Positions 54,127 to 64,000 of a stretch of DNA of 64,000 nucleotides are shown piece after piece. Numbering within the stretch: position 1 is the stretch's first letter; every line of letters begins with the position of its first letter. The notes below the pieces were generated by a model. The model did no database searches. It had not been told where the DNA came from and saw nothing but the letters and a program-made list of their open reading frames with translations. Both the position numbers and the translations under genes were made by a program. The stretch spans positions 2,554,829-2,618,828 of the forward strand of contig JACEVL010000128.1 in assembly GCA_020284085.1 (NCBI GenBank), in the 5' to 3' direction. Origin of the DNA: Aporrectodea caliginosa. Lineage: Eukaryota; Annelida; Clitellata; Crassiclitellata; Lumbricidae.

Positions 54127-54905
54127 TATCGTATCGTATCGTATTTAAGCATTTGTAAAGCGCCTCGTAGGGTGAACCGTTCAGAAGCGCTCCCAGTGTG
54201 CTAAGCCCCGCGAAAATAAACAGGTTTTGAGAAAAGCGAAGGAAGAAGAGAGACTGCCAGAGAGAATTTTAGAGCGAACAGAAGGAGAAAGAGCATTCCA
54301 AAGAGAGGGACCAATTGAAGCAAAGGAACGAGCCTGAGCCATAGCAGTTCTACTACGGGGAACCAAGAGGTCAAGTCTATTGCAGGAGCGAAGTGGACGG
54401 TAGGAGGAAGCTGAGTGTGGCGAAGTAGTACGCCAACCAGATATTGCGGGGCAAGACCCCTCTGAGCCTTGAAGATCAGAGAGAGGATTTTAAATTGTAT
54501 GCGAGCATGCAGAGGGGAGCCAATGAAGTTCATCAAACATAAAGGAAGAGATGTGAGAGTACTTGGGAAGGCGCGCACTATAAGTCTAGCAGCTGTGTTG
54601 AGGACCGACTGAAGGAGGAGAGAGACGAATCTTAGGAAGACCAACAAGAAGGGAATTGCAGTAGTCAATCCGAGAAAATACAAAAGCATGAACTAAAGTT
54701 GTGAATATGGAGGAGGAGACAGAACGACGAATGACCCTGAGACGCCTTAAGTGAAAATAGGAGGAGCGTGAGAGATTAGAGATGTGATCGGTAAAGGTAA
54801 GTGAACTATCAAGGGTAACACCCAGATCACGTACACTTGACGAGAAAGAGAAGAGTGGGAACTTTTCAGAGAGGAGAGCAAAATCAAGTTTATGGAGCTG
54901 CAAAA
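54127..54905 (-). pseudogene. 5'-truncated L2-type LINE, sister of 6302-9393
   Basis: The minus strand encodes LHKLDFALLSEKFPLFSFSS, LGVTLDSSLTFTDHISNLSR, SRIDYCNSLLVGLPKIRL, LHARIQFKILSLIFKAQR and GPSLWNALSPSVRSKILSGS, nearly identical to the C-terminus at 6302-9393. The tail is the same (ATACG)n (54127-54145 in reverse) with GGCGCTTTACAAATGCTTAA. Two frameshifts near 54420 and 54600 separate three frames. The 5' truncation is at about 54905, next to the segment shared with copy B. Confidence 0.88.
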
Positions 54906-55848
54906 GCACGAGAGTTGGTCATGACAGTCCTCGCCTGCAGGACAAAGATGATGTTGATGCTTCTGTCATGATGTTGAAACTCTAGCTGAAGAGTTCTTAA
55001 CCCTCTGGAGCTTCTGCAAACTACACATAATGTCAGTAAGATGTGAGTTACAGTAATCCTGTAATTGGTGCTGTGATCTACAAACAATTGCTGGCCACAA
55101 AGAAAGTCATTCTCCACAAACCTGCTAACAGAGGGATGCTTGGACACAGTTTCATCTTTGATCTGTGAGGGACTGCTTGATGTTGGGGTTTGTGTGCTGC
55201 GAGCGACTTCACCTGCCGTCACTCCTCTTCTTTGATGCTACATTGTTTAGGAACTTTGAACATAGTGTCTACTATCAGCTGTGGATGGGGAATCTGTCAG
55301 AAATCAGCCTCAATAGTACTGACTCTGTTGATTGGGGCCCTTTCTGAAGCGAGACTGGAACTTTGATATGGGATCGCATGCTTCTGAGTAGCACCTGATC
55401 TGTGGAGTCATTCTGTCTGCGAGCTAGGGTTCTGCTTGTCAGCGGGAGCTCACCAATGATTACTTCTAGTTATCGGAGTACTTCTTGCTTATTGATTAAC
55501 TTTTTGTTCATTGTAGCTTTAACTACATGTAGATTGGTGTAAGCGGTGCTTTTGTGAGGTTTTTAAAAGGTGCTATAATGGGTGTCTACATACAAACATA
55601 CATACACAGGTTTATTTGATTTTTCTTGGTTTATTTGCTTATTATTGCATATTTGTAGAATATAAACCTGCAAGTGCAGCTTCATGAGTTACAGTCAGAA
55701 ATTAGAGATCTAAGTGGAAAGCAGGTATGCAACCATTTTAATGTTTCTGAAACCTTTGGCATTTGTCATGTGAAGTGTGTATTTACTTAGTTCTACATGT
55801 TGGAATTGAGGTTAACGCTTTTTTACATGCCTCTTTAGACTTTCTCCA
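54906..55848. other. Stretch containing the 236-bp segment shared with copy B
   Basis: 54944-55180 matches 52306-52541 closely. A minus-strand frame (54890-55222, 110 codons) crosses it with no known motif; its leader (GEVARSTQTPTSSSPSQ) and the shared part do not resemble a domain I know. The rest (55181-55848) is AT-rich with a short CATACA run at 55590. Confidence 0.45.
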
Positions 55849-55995
55849 GTAAGTAAGTAAGTAAGTAGTTTATTCACCACAAAATAAAACAAAATGACAA
55901 TACACAAATTTTACAAACCGAGTGGTGGGCTACCGGTGAAGTATCATAGGACTCATCTCGCCGGTCACGCATGACACTTGATTTGAAGGATCTCT
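55849..55995 (-). mobile_element. Minus-strand LINE 3' end with (TTAC)n-type tail
   Basis: AGTAAGTAAGTAAGTAAGTA at 55849 precedes TTTATTCACCACAAAATAAA, a layout typical of a reversed LINE tail and 3' region. Similar TAAG runs occur at 800 and 6046. No coding part is recognised. Confidence 0.45.
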
Positions 55996-56223
55996 TGGGT
56001 GAAATGCAGACAAATTGATTGTTTTCTAATTTAACCTTATGAATAAACAGCACTACTTGGTTCTATCGAAGTTCAAGATTAATGGTTCGATATATCCATG
56101 GTTCAAAATAAGCGAGATAGATGCTTCTATGTTTGTCTGACTCGACACAAATCGAAGTGTACATGTGTTTGTATAGCGACCTCATGGCCTCACCCCTTCT
56201 CGACTATCGCTATCCGTTTGAAT

Positions 56224-56826
56224 CAGGCCCTTAGCCAGCCACCCGTCCACCCGTCCTTTGGACGGGTGGAAATGATTTTGGACGAGCACAAATTGTGTTA
56301 AATGATGTCCGTCTATTGGGCAGTTTATAATCCAGATGGCAGTCACAGTTCAATAAACCTAGGCCTACTGCTCCAATTACTCTGGGCAGCAGTTAATTAC
56401 ATTGGAAACTGCAGAAGGGTCAAGTCTTTGATGTAATTGGAAACTTGTACAATAGGCCGTTCACCATTCACTTGGGTTGTTAAGGCCCTTCCTTTTCACA
56501 GCCTGTCACAGTTGTCAATCAATTAAATGCAGACCCTTAGCCAGCCACCCCTCCAAAGGATGGGTGGAAAGTATTTTGGAGGGTTCCTAAATGTGATTTT
56601 TTTTTAATTCACAAGTTTACCGTCATCATATGACATCAAAGGCCGTTGACGACAATTCAAAATTATGTACAATACAATTTTAAAAAAAAAACAAAGAATT
56701 AATAGAGTTCCTAAATGTGATCAAAACTTATCTATAGGTCATTCAGTGCAGGGTACAAGCATTGCCGTCAGACTGGAACGGTCGCGCTTTTGGACGGGTA
56801 ACTTTTTATTTCTGGCTAAGGGCCTG
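56224..56826. mobile_element. hAT MITE with an internal third copy of its end
   Basis: The left end CAGGCCCTTAGCCAGCCACC and the right end TTTCTGGCTAAGGGCCTG are inverted. GTTTGAAT is duplicated perfectly (56216-56223 and 56827-56834). At 56530 another CAGACCCTTAGCCAGCCACC occurs inside in the same orientation as the left end, suggesting tandem fusion or insertion into a related copy. ACGGGTGG words flank each end. Confidence 0.88.
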
Positions 56827-56944
56827 GTTTGAATAGAAGCCACATCTTTTAAAGCCTCTTGTGTAGACCGTGCTAGCCCGATATTCAAATCTCTGAAGCC
56901 GCTATCGTTATAGTAGTTGGCCCTCTGATACAAAGAGGTGCATG

Positions 56945-57240
56945 AGGCCTAGAGCCCAGTGCAGGCAACTGGGCTCTGTGCCCATTTTCGTTTTTTTGTG
57001 GCATTTTGACTTTCAACACGTCTAGTGTAATTAATGCTGGTGTCAGTGGTGTCACTGTCACCAAAGCCCTTTGTTACTCCTCGCACAAGCTCTACGATTT
57101 AGGTCAAAGAAATCAGGCTGAGGTAGAATGGCGAAATTGGACAACAACCTTGCCTCAATTGACTGACCCTCCCACTGACCAGTCAAACATCTACATGTAT
57201 GGGCAATCAAAGCATCTGATAATTATTAAGCAATAAGCTA
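56945..57240 (+). repeat. Interspersed repeat with a 10-bp hairpin
   Basis: AGAGCCCAGT (56951-56960) is exactly inverted as ACTGGGCTCT (56968-56977) around GCAGGCA. A related sequence is at 19232-19262 (GAGGCCTAGAGCCCGATGCA). The following 57100-57240 is related to 22015-22170. It may be one interspersed repeat family of unknown class. Confidence 0.5.
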
Positions 57241-57559
57241 CAGCTATGCCAATAGTATCGCTTTGCAGAATGTCCCTGTAACTTCAATATATCTGCTAGT
57301 CAACAGTTCTATAAGGACCATAGAGTACCTTTGAAATAAGGGAAGCTTGAATATAAGCAGGTTTGATAAATCAGAGTCATGCTTGTATGTGTTTGCATTG
57401 GTTGTGGCCAGGCCTTTGACTGCTATTTGATAAAACCGGAAGTTCAAAATACCAAAGTTTTACTGTAATGACTTCTGCAGTGACATGATGACGTCAAGCA
57501 AAAAGACACCCACTTTAATACAATAAATACAACTGTAATTTGATAATGCCCTCCTTACA

Positions 57560-58170
57560 AAGTTCAGAAGTGCACATTGAAGCCAGGCAACCATTAAGAG
57601 CCATAAATAGACTGGCAGAGGTAAGTTTTCAGTTTAGTGCGAAAGACAGTCTCGCTAAGAGAGTTGCGAACATGAGGAGGTAGAGAGTTCCAGATGGAGG
57701 GACCGGCAACTGTGAATGAATGCCGGCCAAAGACAAGATGTATACCAGGAACAACATACTTTGCAGCAGATGCTGATCAAAGAGAGGAGCTTTAAGAGAG
57801 TTGCAGGGTGTGACCATGAAAGATAAGTACAAAGGCAGATGATCTGCACATGAGGAGTGTCAGCGTGAAGTGGATACACCCTCGCAGACAGGAAGGAAGC
57901 CAGTGCAGAGAACGAAGAGCAGGTGTAATATGGTCCCGGTAAGAAAGTCCGAGGCACAGTCTTGCAGCCTGATGCAGTATTCTAGTTAGAGGAAACACTG
58001 TGCATTCAGGGAGACCATAGAGTAGCGAGTTGCAGTAGTCAAGTCGCGTCAGAATAAGGCAGTGTATCAGTGTTTTCAGTGATGCTGAGTCAAGTGTAGA
58101 GCTGTCTGATTCTCCTGAGATGAAACAAGCACGCACGAGAGATGGCAGCTATTTGAGGTTTGAGGGAAAG
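57560..58170 (-). pseudogene. L2-type LINE C-terminal relic
   Basis: On the minus strand SLKTLIHCLILTRLDYCNSL and LYGLPECTVFPLTRI lead to LHQAARLCLGLSYRDHITPA and LRSLHWLPSC, then frameshifts. The end has GPSIWNSLPPHVRNSL-like sequence at about 57650-57710. It corresponds to the last 200 residues of the L2 protein. Confidence 0.82.
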
Positions 58171-59600
58171 TGTTGCGTCAAGGATGACCCCAGGATCCCG
58201 AACAGTAGATGATGGAGAGAGTATAGAGAGTGAGAATTCAACGCACTGTAGGAGCTTATGTCAACTAACGCTAATTAGCTTCCCGCTGATTCTTCTATGG
58301 TTAGACCTACCACTGAAATTGTGCTGGATATTGGTCGTTCAATATTATTAGCGTCAGATTATCAGGCCAGATCATTAACTACACTTCTGAAGCGACGCAT
58401 GCGAATAACTACAACTCTACTGGCTTCCTGATACGAGCTAGCATTGGCTTCTTAACGATTCTTTATGCGGATTAGGCCTACCCTTCAACTTGTATCAATC
58501 AACTGATATGACCTTGCGCTTCGTTTTCTGTGATTCCTTTGATGCGTATAATGCCTACCATCCATCCATTAATCTGGTTAGCCTAGTAGTTATTTATTAT
58601 TGTTAGCTGGTGTCAGGTTATTACCTAGAACAGTAAATTCCTAACCAGCGATTGCAAATGAAGTAGGCCTTCTGGCTTCTTGATATGTGCTTGCCCTTGC
58701 TTTTCTGGCTTTCAGTGATGAAGATTATTCAATCACTGAATTATGGGCAGTAACCACTAAATAATTAGCAGAGGTAAACCAAACCTATTTAGTATTGATA
58801 GGCCAATATCAATTAAAAAGCATTGTAGTCCATGAAGCCAGTACAGACTTAAGATAAAGACGGCTGAGCTTTTGTTGAACCATGGAATTATTCAACTTAG
58901 AATGGAATTTGCTCACGCAGGTGACAAAAACTTAACAAAATTGATTGGTCAACTCTAAGGTGCAGATCACCATAAATTATTCGTAGCCCAAGTTTATTTC
59001 TGCATAGTCTTAGATGATCTCAACGGATTCAATATTGGTTAGTATATATTTTGCTATAAGTTGCATTAATAAGTATTACTTTGTGAAACATTTCAAAATT
59101 ATTTTCATGGATAAGGCTCAATGTGAAGCTTTGCTTAGTCCTAATTGCAGTATCAAAAAAGAATATCCAGCAGAGTATTATAAAGGTGAGAAACGTCGTC
59201 TACTTACACAGTTTAGTTTTTAATTGTGTTAGTTTATGTCAGTATGGGTTTATGTGGACTTACGTTTATAATTTAAATTTTAGAAGATTTCAATATTTGT
59301 AATTTCTCAATTTCTTATTAAACCAAACTAATAAAAAAATAAAATAAATGTTATAGATTAATGTTACTTAGTGTTTACTGATAAAGTTGTGTTATTTGCT
59401 GATTAAAATTAATTTTGCGTAAACAAGGGTTTTAATTTAAAAATGCAGTACGAGATGTAAGAAAGATGAATTATTTTACTTTTCGCTTTTTCCGTTTTTT
59501 CGGGTTTTTATTTCTTTGAAAAACTATGTTTCCCCCGTTTTTATTCAATTTTCACCATTTTTATTCAGATTTCACCGATTTAACAACTATGGTGCATCCT
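58171..59600. other. AT-rich stretch, no recognisable gene
   Basis: Loose direct repeats such as CTGGCTTCCTGATACGAGCT (58420) and CTGGCTTCTTGATATGTGCT (58672) suggest old duplications. Small frames (59014-59223) have no motif. CCGTTTTT and TTTTCACC words repeat at 59480-59580. Confidence 0.35.
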
Positions 59601-59766
59601 ATGTTGCGTTGAAATAAAGTCTACTTTATTTCAATGGGAGATTAAATATTCTCTCCCCCGGAGACTTTGTTTCAGAATACAGTCTCCGGAGGGAGAATCT
59701 GTTTCAAAATAGAGTCTCTGGGGGGAGACTTTTAGAGGGGAGACTCTGTCACGGGACACCGGCACA
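59600..59766. mobile_element. Right part of a MITE related to 43644-43999, with a palindrome
   Basis: CTCTGTCACGGGACACCGGC at the right end reads in reverse as GCCGGTGTCCCGTGACAGAG, the family's end. GGGGGAGACT and GGAGACTTT words repeat inside. TTGAAATAAAGT CT ACTTTATTTCAA at 59607-59632 is a 12-bp perfect palindrome with a two-base centre. Confidence 0.55.
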
Positions 59767-59769
59767 CCA

Positions 59770-60342
59770 TATGAGTTGTTAAATTCTTTCCTGGCTAAAG
59801 TTAACAATGTTAGAGATAGCACTGTAAACTCTACTCCTCCTGAGGTACCTATTCTTATTACAACCTCACTCTAAACCTTTGACGCTGTCACTCCTGACTA
59901 CATTGCTGACCTACGGACGAAATCTACATCCAAACACTGTGAACTTGACCCTGTGCCTACATGGCTTCTAAAATCTCAACCTCACTTCTTTGCCATATCC
60001 TGGCCTTCCTAATCAACCTTTCTCTGTCTACTGGCATACTTCCTAACTCTCAGAAGAGTTATTCATCCTCGTCTCAAGAAGAGTGATCTTGATCCCAATC
60101 TCTGTTCTATCTCTAATGTTTCATTCCTATCTAAGATGATACAGAGAGTAGTCCACACTCAGCTCTACTCTTACCTCTGTGCAAACAACCTGCTTCCGCC
60201 TCTTCAGTCAGGATTCAGGCAATTCCACTCCACGGAAACAGCTGTCCTGAAAGTCCATAATGACTTGGTCCTTGCTGCCGACAAGGGATATATGACTGCC
60301 TTAATACTCCTAGACTTCTCTGCTGCTTTTGACTGTGTAGAT
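59770..60342 (+). pseudogene. L2-type LINE reverse transcriptase relic
   Basis: KHCELDPVPTWLLKSQPHF and HPRLKKSDLDPNLCSISNVS lead into FLSKMIQRVVHTQLYSYL, LLPPLQSGFRQFHSTETAVL and KGYMTALILLDFSAAFDCVD (catalytic Asp block). The hAT MITE at 60343 cuts it here; beyond it, after removing one TSD copy, HCILL continues at 60725-60738. Frameshifts near 60000 and 60060. The FADD box is not found downstream. Confidence 0.82.
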
Positions 60343-60716
60343 CAGTGCTTCCCAAACTTTTCAGTGTCACGGACCGGCAAGAATGAACTTTCAGTGTCAC
60401 GGATCGGCAAGAATTTTCCCTATGCATGGGGGCCGGGGCCCAATTATTTTATTCAGTATTTATCTTTCTCGATGACTTAAATAAATTCCTCAAATATGTA
60501 TTAAAATTGATTTCAATGTATGTGTAGCTAATTTTATCACACCATTGCCTTTTAAATGCTAGCCTAATCAGTCTTTTTTGTTATGACTTTACAAATATAA
60601 TAGCCATTTCTTTATTGAGAGACAATTTGACCAGTTTCTTGACTCACTTTGCGGACCGGCAACTGAGGGTTCGCGGACCGGCACTGGTCCGTGGACCACC
60701 ACTTTGGGAAGCATTG
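60343..60716. mobile_element. hAT MITE, same family as 46900-47258
   Basis: The left end CAGTGCTTCCCAAACTTTT and the right end CACTTTGGGAAGCATTG are inverted. GTGTAGAT is duplicated perfectly (60335-60342 and 60717-60724). A tandem TTTCAGTGTCACGGACCGGC-like unit is repeated at the left. It inserted in coding sequence of an L2 LINE. Confidence 0.93.
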
Positions 60717-60737
60717 GTGTAGATCACTGCATCCTAC

Positions 60738-61100
60738 TTAACACATTGACCGCCAGGTACGAATTAACTCGTACTGGAATGGGATTGCCGAGACTCCAGG
60801 TGCGAGTTAACTCGTACTTGAAGATTGCCGAGACGCCAAGTACGAGTTAACTCGTACTTCAAATATACAGCGGATATAGGCGTGCTGGCAATCAACAATG
60901 CCTCTGGTAATGATAGCTCAGGTTCCTAGTCTGACCCTGGCTTGTCGATGCTTTTCGACAGGGCTGACGCGTGTCAAATTTACGCTAGGAATGCCTCGTG
61001 TCAAATTTATGATAGGGCTGCCGTGTTTCACTTTGTCCGGCAGTCAAACTGAACGGTACCCACTTTGCCCGCGAGTATTTTATTGGGTGTGAGGAGACGT
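60738..61100. repeat. Three GTACGAGTTAACTCGTAC palindromes in a piggyBac-like remnant
   Basis: TTAA at 60738-60741 is followed by CACATTGACCGCCAGG. About 61035-61048, CGGCAGTCAAACTG reads in reverse as CAGTTTGACTGCCG, a possible partner, but no TTAA follows. Palindromes are at 60757-60774, 60800-60817 and 60840-60857, in repeat units of about 40 bp. Copies 1 and 2 each have one mismatch. Confidence 0.5.
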
Positions 61101-61129
61101 CTCTGTAACAGTGAGTGCGGTCATTTGGT

Positions 61130-61830
61130 TACTATGAATTAGTACTGTAGTAGTCAATTCTACTACAAACAAACGCATGAACAAGAGCAGGTGAAAGTGA
61201 ACGGGAAATGACTCACAATTGCCGCAACTGAAAAAAGCAAGCACAGCATAAAAGATTTAGGTGTTCAGAGAAGGTAAGTTCCTGATCAAGATCAACCTGT
61301 AGATTGCAGATAGATGTCAAGAAGACAAAGTTAGTGAAGTCAGTAGATATGGCCTGAGGATCTATTTTTGTCAGATGCTGCCCATTTCCCAGACATATAA
61401 CTTGCGCTTTAGAAGTGTTAAGGCACAGACAATGCAATTGCCAAGAGCCTCCATAGCACGCTGCATTCTGGCTGCTGCAGTCAGAGCATTAAATGCCAGA
61501 ATATCATCAGCATAGAGCTGACTCAAAACACCACAGGAGGCCAGAACAGTTACAGTGTCAGCAGTGTATAAAATGTACATCAATTGGCCGAGAACAGAAC
61601 CCTGCGGCAGACCAAAAAGAGCACTTGGCAACCCACTGAGACTTAGTGGATCCAAAGACAGCGCAGGACATATGCTCATTGAAAAAAGAGCAAAGCCAGT
61701 CAAGCGACTTACCAGAAATGTCAAAAGAAACTAATAGACGATTGATAAGAATGTCGTGGTCGACCATATCAAAGGCTGCACTGACATCAAACAGCACCAG
61801 AAGTGTAACTTATGCCAGTAGTGATACAAA
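61130..61830 (-). pseudogene. L2-type LINE reverse transcriptase relic
   Basis: The minus strand reads MLFDVSAAFDMVDHDILINR (catalytic Asp block), then after a shift GLPQGSVLGQLMYILYTADT and LSQLYADDILAFNALTAA (catalytic YADD), LNTSKAQVICLGNGQHL, and DLDQELTFSEHLNLL. Order and motifs follow the L2 type. At least two frameshifts; endonuclease and C-terminus missing. Confidence 0.83.
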
Positions 61831-61919
61831 GGCCGGTTCTAGTTATTGGGGGAGGGGAGGGGGAGCGGAGGGGGAGGTGAGGAGGGTAGGAAGCCACCTG
61901 ATTGGTCCACGCCAGTCAC

Positions 61920-62610
61920 GTGACGTATGACGTCATATCTATTAATAGCACAACAATGGGAGCATGTTGACCTAGTTTCCATGACGACGGCACGTCCAGT
62001 TTCTGAATCACCCACGCTCAACTGCACAACAATGACCTAATTAGCATATCATTAGCATATCAATAAGGGTTTGTTTCATCGTTTGTTGTCACCATTTCCA
62101 TGACGACGGCACGCCTAGTTTCTGAATCACCCACGCTCGACTGTCCAACAATGACCTAATTAGCATATAGTAAGTATGTCACATTATCTCTGACGTTACT
62201 CGTTAGCATCTCAATAAGGGTTTGCTTCATCGTTTGTTGTCACCGTTTCCATGACGAATGCATTCATAATTTCTTACACAACTACGCTCGCTTGAACAAA
62301 TATGAGATAATTAGTATATCACTAGTTCACCACCTAATCTACTACATAACACTCATATGATCCGGTTACATGTTCTCATTAGCATGGGAATAGTAGGTTT
62401 GCTGTCACCATTTCCATCACGACGGTACGCAAAGTTTCTATATCATGAGCTAATTAGCACATCATTATTGCAGCAACTCACCTATTGCACCACATCAACT
62501 ATTACATAACAGTCACTCTACCTAGCCATACAGCCTCATTAGCATACGAATAGCAAGTTTCTTGTCCTCATTTACATATCCACGACACGCATACCTTGAA
62601 GAGTATTTCT
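61920..62610 (+). repeat. Degenerate tandem array of about 120-165-bp units
   Basis: TTTCCATGACGACGGCACG begins units near 61976 and 62095. Diverged units follow at 62247 (TTTCCATGACGAATGC), 62411 (TTTCCATCACGACGGTACG) and 62570. Each has AGTTTCTGAATCACCCACGC-like and CAATGACCTAATTAGCATAT-like words in the same order. The first two are most alike. No open frame. Confidence 0.75.
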
Positions 62611-62809
62611 TATAAATATGAAACAATCGCATCATTTCATACTTAGTAGCAATTGTTTGACAATATTGCGCATTTACCTAAATCTGCATGCAAGTTGGAA
62701 TTCTATCATATAAACGATCCAGTATATGTAGAATTTTCTTCGGAAGAGTTAGAAGTTCGTAAGAGAGACGTAGAGTACCATTAGAATATGGAGCTTTATA
62801 AACTTCAGT

Positions 62810-63575
62810 CTGTGTGAAACTAGCAGTTTCTGCCAAATTCGAGTAACCTAAGAATCGAGAAACTCACAACTCGGGAAGATTCAAATTGTGAAACTTAAGA
62901 CTTGCGAAACGTAAAACATGAGAAACTCTCAACTCGAGAAGTTTAAAAGTTGTGAAACCTAGAAACTTAACACCAATGAAACATAAAAATCGACAAACTC
63001 ACAACTAGCGAATCTTTAAAATTGACAAACTTGGAAAGTTGGCCTTTGTGAAACTCATAAACCGACAATCTTTGAGGAATCCGTGTGTTGGATAACTTAG
63101 AAACGTACAAACTCGTAAAAGTTCGAGAGAATGAGAGAGTCATAGTGTACCCAATGAGAGTGAAACTTGAGAAACCTACAACTCTTAGAAAACTTCAAAA
63201 TTTTAGGAAACTTAAAACTTTGTGTGACGCTTTAGAAGCTCGAGAGATCGAAACTTGAGAAACTTAGGGAAATTTGAAAGTCTTAGAAATCTAAGAACTG
63301 ATGAAACTTTCAGAGAATTCACAACTCGTGAAACTTAGAGCTCTTAGATAATCATAAACCTGAGAAACCTAGTGAAATTTACAACTTTCAGAGAATTCAC
63401 AACTCGTGAAACTTACAGCTCTTAGATAACCATAAACCTGAGAAACCTAGTGAAATTTACAACTTTGAGATAATTCACAACTCGTGAAACTTGCAACTCT
63501 TAGAAAACACGAAACTTGAGAAACTTGTAACTTTTAGGAAACTACAAACTTTGGAAAACTTCAAACTTTGCGTAA
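62810..63575 (+). repeat. GAAACTTGAGAAACT-rich degenerate array
   Basis: GAAACTT, GAGAAACT and ACAACTCGTGAAACTT words recur every 15-25 bp for about 750 bp. A longer unit of about 75 bp (TTCACAACTCGTGAAACTTA, GCTCTTAGATAA, CATAAACCTGAGAAACCTAG) is repeated nearly exactly at about 63308 and 63383 and partly at 63475. There is no open frame and no hairpin structure. Confidence 0.8.
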
Positions 63576-63918
63576 TGCTTTACATGTTCGAGAGCGTTAG
63601 AAAGCGTGAGCGAGAGATACATTAGTTTGACCTATAGATCATTAGAAGTTCAATAGATTGAAATTTGCCATCGTGAAAGACAGAAGATTGCTAGTGCATA
63701 GTACAAACCTACGACTTTTAGGCTGTATTGTGACATGAGTAGAAGACTCGTATAGTTAAATTGTATATTTTAATGGAGCAGAGATAGAAGGAATGATTAT
63801 TCGTAAAGCAAATGCACATCTTTCAGTGTACAACGTGAGATGTATGTTTTCTTAGCAGACTTATGCATTTCTATATTGTAAAGAGACTTATATATATATT
63901 GAGCTATAAAGATTGTGA
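63576..63918. other. AT-rich stretch, no recognisable gene
   Basis: No supported feature. TATATATAT is at 63890. Confidence 0.35.
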
Positions 63919-63993
63919 GGCATGGTGGTCGACTGGTTAGAGCGCCTGATCTGTAACGCACAGAGTACGGGTTCGAGCCTCATCCGAGATAGT
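63919..63993 (+). tRNA. tRNA-like sequence, probably a pseudo-tRNA or SINE head
   Basis: TGGTCGACTGG (63925-63935) fits the internal A-box and GGTTCGAGCCT (63970-63980) fits the B-box, at normal spacing. CTGATCTGTAA would place a Thr-type TGT anticodon, but the anticodon stem (CCTGA against CGCAC) and T-stem pair poorly, and the acceptor ends do not match. It is therefore unlikely to be a working tRNA. A tRNA-derived SINE whose body lies beyond the window is the likelier reading. Confidence 0.4.
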
Positions 63994-64000
63994 TAGGCCT

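Noticed and set aside
62810..63575. Interferon-response-element-like cluster (GAAANNGAAACT)
   Set aside because: GAAACT words arise from a simple degenerate tandem array; no promoter or gene is nearby.
63919..63993. Functional tRNA-Thr
   Set aside because: A- and B-boxes fit, but anticodon, T and acceptor stems do not pair properly.

Overview
The window looks like repeat-saturated nuclear DNA from an animal, most likely an invertebrate. It holds several lineages of non-LTR retrotransposon (LINE) with endonuclease and reverse transcriptase domains, many hAT transposons with 8-bp target-site duplications (TSDs), TA-inserting Tc1/mariner-type elements and TTAA-inserting piggyBac-type elements. 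Host DNA is AT-rich. I found no bacterial-style operon, rRNA or convincing intact host gene, and the species cannot be assigned from sequence alone. Almost every long open frame is a transposon protein or its relic.

Layout. 0-6 kb: a run of hAT insertions (147-1045, 1072-1525, 2099-3237, 4345-4527, 5463-5791), one of which splits a minus-strand LINE relic (1950-4129). 6.3-9.4 kb: a long L2-type LINE with one visible frameshift and an (ATACG)n tail. 9.9-15 kb: inverted-repeat elements, then a hAT (11259-15037) carrying a second hAT (12030-14359). 15.3-21.9 kb: foldback elements, a LINE relic with a YADD motif, a hAT (19271-20422), an L2 3' fragment and a mariner deletion derivative. 23.2-26.7 kb: two LTR-like blocks in opposite orientation, and a 1.2-kb DNA transposon of a TTA/TGA-inserting family. 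26.9-38.2 kb: three decayed LINE copies and one LINE with an uninterrupted 962-codon frame (29372-32260, minus), then a LINE split by a foldback element that is itself split by a piggyBac element.

39-49.8 kb: a TA-flanked inverted-repeat element carrying a hAT MITE and an L2 fragment; a perfect 38-bp snapback hairpin; and a three-level nest (hAT 44705-48674 holding a mariner holding a hAT MITE). A further hAT (49064-49737) holds a small TTA-flanked element and splits an unrecognised minus-strand frame. 50-56.9 kb: piggyBac-like and hAT-like MITEs, several direct duplications, a second long copy of the TTA/TGA family with a 236-bp filler insertion copied from, or shared with, 54944-55180, and L2 3' ends. 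57-64 kb: L2 relics, another hAT MITE, palindromic GTACGAGTTAACTCGTAC repeats, two degenerate tandem arrays and a tRNA-like sequence at the edge.

These sequences do not form a pathway. LINEs supply long host sequence, and cut-and-paste transposons land in them and in each other. Precise TSDs let the order of insertion be read. The most unusual features are the nests, the unclassified TTA/TGA family, the filler insertion and the snapback hairpin.
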